From positions 1 to 5,834 of the forward strand of contig JALVEX010000016.1 of the NCBI GenBank assembly GCA_027030435.1: a stretch of DNA of 5,834 bases, given 5' to 3'. The notes under the pieces are model-generated. The model did not search any database. It worked only from the letters and a program-made list of their open reading frames with translations, and was not told the DNA's origin. Below, piece by piece: positions 5,447-5,834 of the stretch (position 1 is its first letter; each line of letters begins with the position of its first letter). The translations under genes and the position numbers were made by a program. This stretch comes from Paracoccaceae bacterium (GTDB lineage Bacteria; Pseudomonadota; Alphaproteobacteria; Rhodobacterales; Rhodobacteraceae).

Positions 5447-5834
5447 ATGTTGCGCTATATTCATGCGCGGGATTTGCCCGCATACAGGAAATTGCACCAG
5501 ACGATGTTTGCTGACAGGGCGCGCCAGTTTCATGCCCGCCTCGGCTGGGATGTGGCTGTGAATGAAAGGGGAGAGGAGCGCGATCAGTATGATGATCTCG
5601 ATCCGCTCTACGTGATCTGGGAGATGCCGGACGGCAGCCACGGCGGCTCCATGCGTTTCCTGCCCACCACCGGGCGCACGATGGCGGCCGAGCATTTCCC
5701 GCATCTGAGCCAGGGGCGGCGGATCGCAAGCCCCCTGATCTGGGAATGCACCCGTTTCTGCATCAGCGAACGCGCTGGCGCCGATGTATCGGCCGCACTC
5801 ATGCTTGGCGGCGCTGAGGTGGGGCTTGGCTTCG
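5447..5834 (+). CDS. luxI: LuxI-family acyl-homoserine-lactone synthase, N-terminal part (cut by right window edge)
   Basis: From ATG 5447 the frame is open for 129 codons to the window edge. The family makes N-acyl-homoserine lactones from S-adenosylmethionine and acyl-ACP (or acyl-CoA) in the cytoplasm. The conserved LuxI residues appear in order: R24, F28, W34, D46, D49, R70 (in GGSMRFLPT), F84, E100 and R103 (WECTRFCIS), equivalent to EsaI R24, F28, W34, D45, D48, R68, F82, E97 and R100 as I recall them. The start MLRYIHARDLPAYRKLHQTMFADRA is typical of roseobacter LuxI proteins. About 80-100 further residues should lie beyond the edge, including the acyl-chain-selecting part, so the signal molecule cannot be predicted. 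An AGGAGA-like RBS is present but buried in the hairpin that abuts the start codon. The luxR gene lies 125 bases upstream on the same strand. Confidence 0.93.
   Translation, partial: MLRYIHARDLPAYRKLHQTMFADRARQFHARLGWDVAVNERGEERDQYDDLDPLYVIWEMPDGSHGGSMRFLPTTGRTMAAEHFPHLSQGRRIASPLIWECTRFCISERAGADVSAALMLGGAEVGLGF

Overview
The window looks like chromosomal DNA of a Rhodobacteraceae alphaproteobacterium (Rhodobacter/Roseobacter group). It is GC-rich with G/C-ending codons. It carries two enzymes of the ethylmalonyl-CoA (EMC) pathway around a PlsB/PlsC-like acyltransferase, followed by a LuxR/LuxI quorum-sensing pair of the type common in roseobacters. The genus cannot be fixed from the sequence alone.

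Layout. (1) 1-1287, minus strand: N-terminal 429 residues of a B12-dependent acyl-CoA mutase, best read as ethylmalonyl-CoA mutase (ecm/meaA); its C-terminal B12 domain lies off the left edge. (2) 1288-1435: AT-rich divergent promoter region with TTGCAA/GCAAT repeats. (3) 1436-2857, plus: glycerol-3-phosphate-acyltransferase-like protein. (4) 2858-2958: short leader with a perfect GCAATATTGC palindrome. (5) 2959-4239, plus: crotonyl-CoA carboxylase/reductase (ccr). (6) 4240-4447: AT-rich regulatory region with a C/G-rich hairpin, a 24-bp dyad and a textbook CtrA-type site. (7) 4448-4666, plus: small 72-residue ORF that overlaps the next gene. (8) 4608-5321, plus: LuxR-family acyl-homoserine-lactone receptor. 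(9) 5322-5446: intergenic region ending in a long inverted repeat that contains the Shine-Dalgarno sequence of the following gene. (10) 5447 to the window end, plus: first 129 residues of a LuxI-type acyl-homoserine-lactone synthase, cut by the right edge.

How it works together. Ccr makes (2S)-ethylmalonyl-CoA by reductive carboxylation of crotonyl-CoA, and Ecm (after an epimerase) rearranges it to methylsuccinyl-CoA. The two are sequential, committed EMC steps that allow growth on acetate and other C2 units. A similar short motif, TTGCAAT-WW-TGC, lies in the same orientation upstream of both ecm and ccr and may be a shared operator. The right part is a separate module: a small protein, an AHL receptor and an AHL synthase. 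Two control elements stand out there: a TTAA-N7-TTAA CtrA box just before the small ORF, and a stem that could hide the luxI ribosome binding site.

Most novel points to check: the luxI RBS-sequestering hairpin, the CtrA box feeding the quorum-sensing module, the overlapping small ORF, and the shared ecm/ccr motif.
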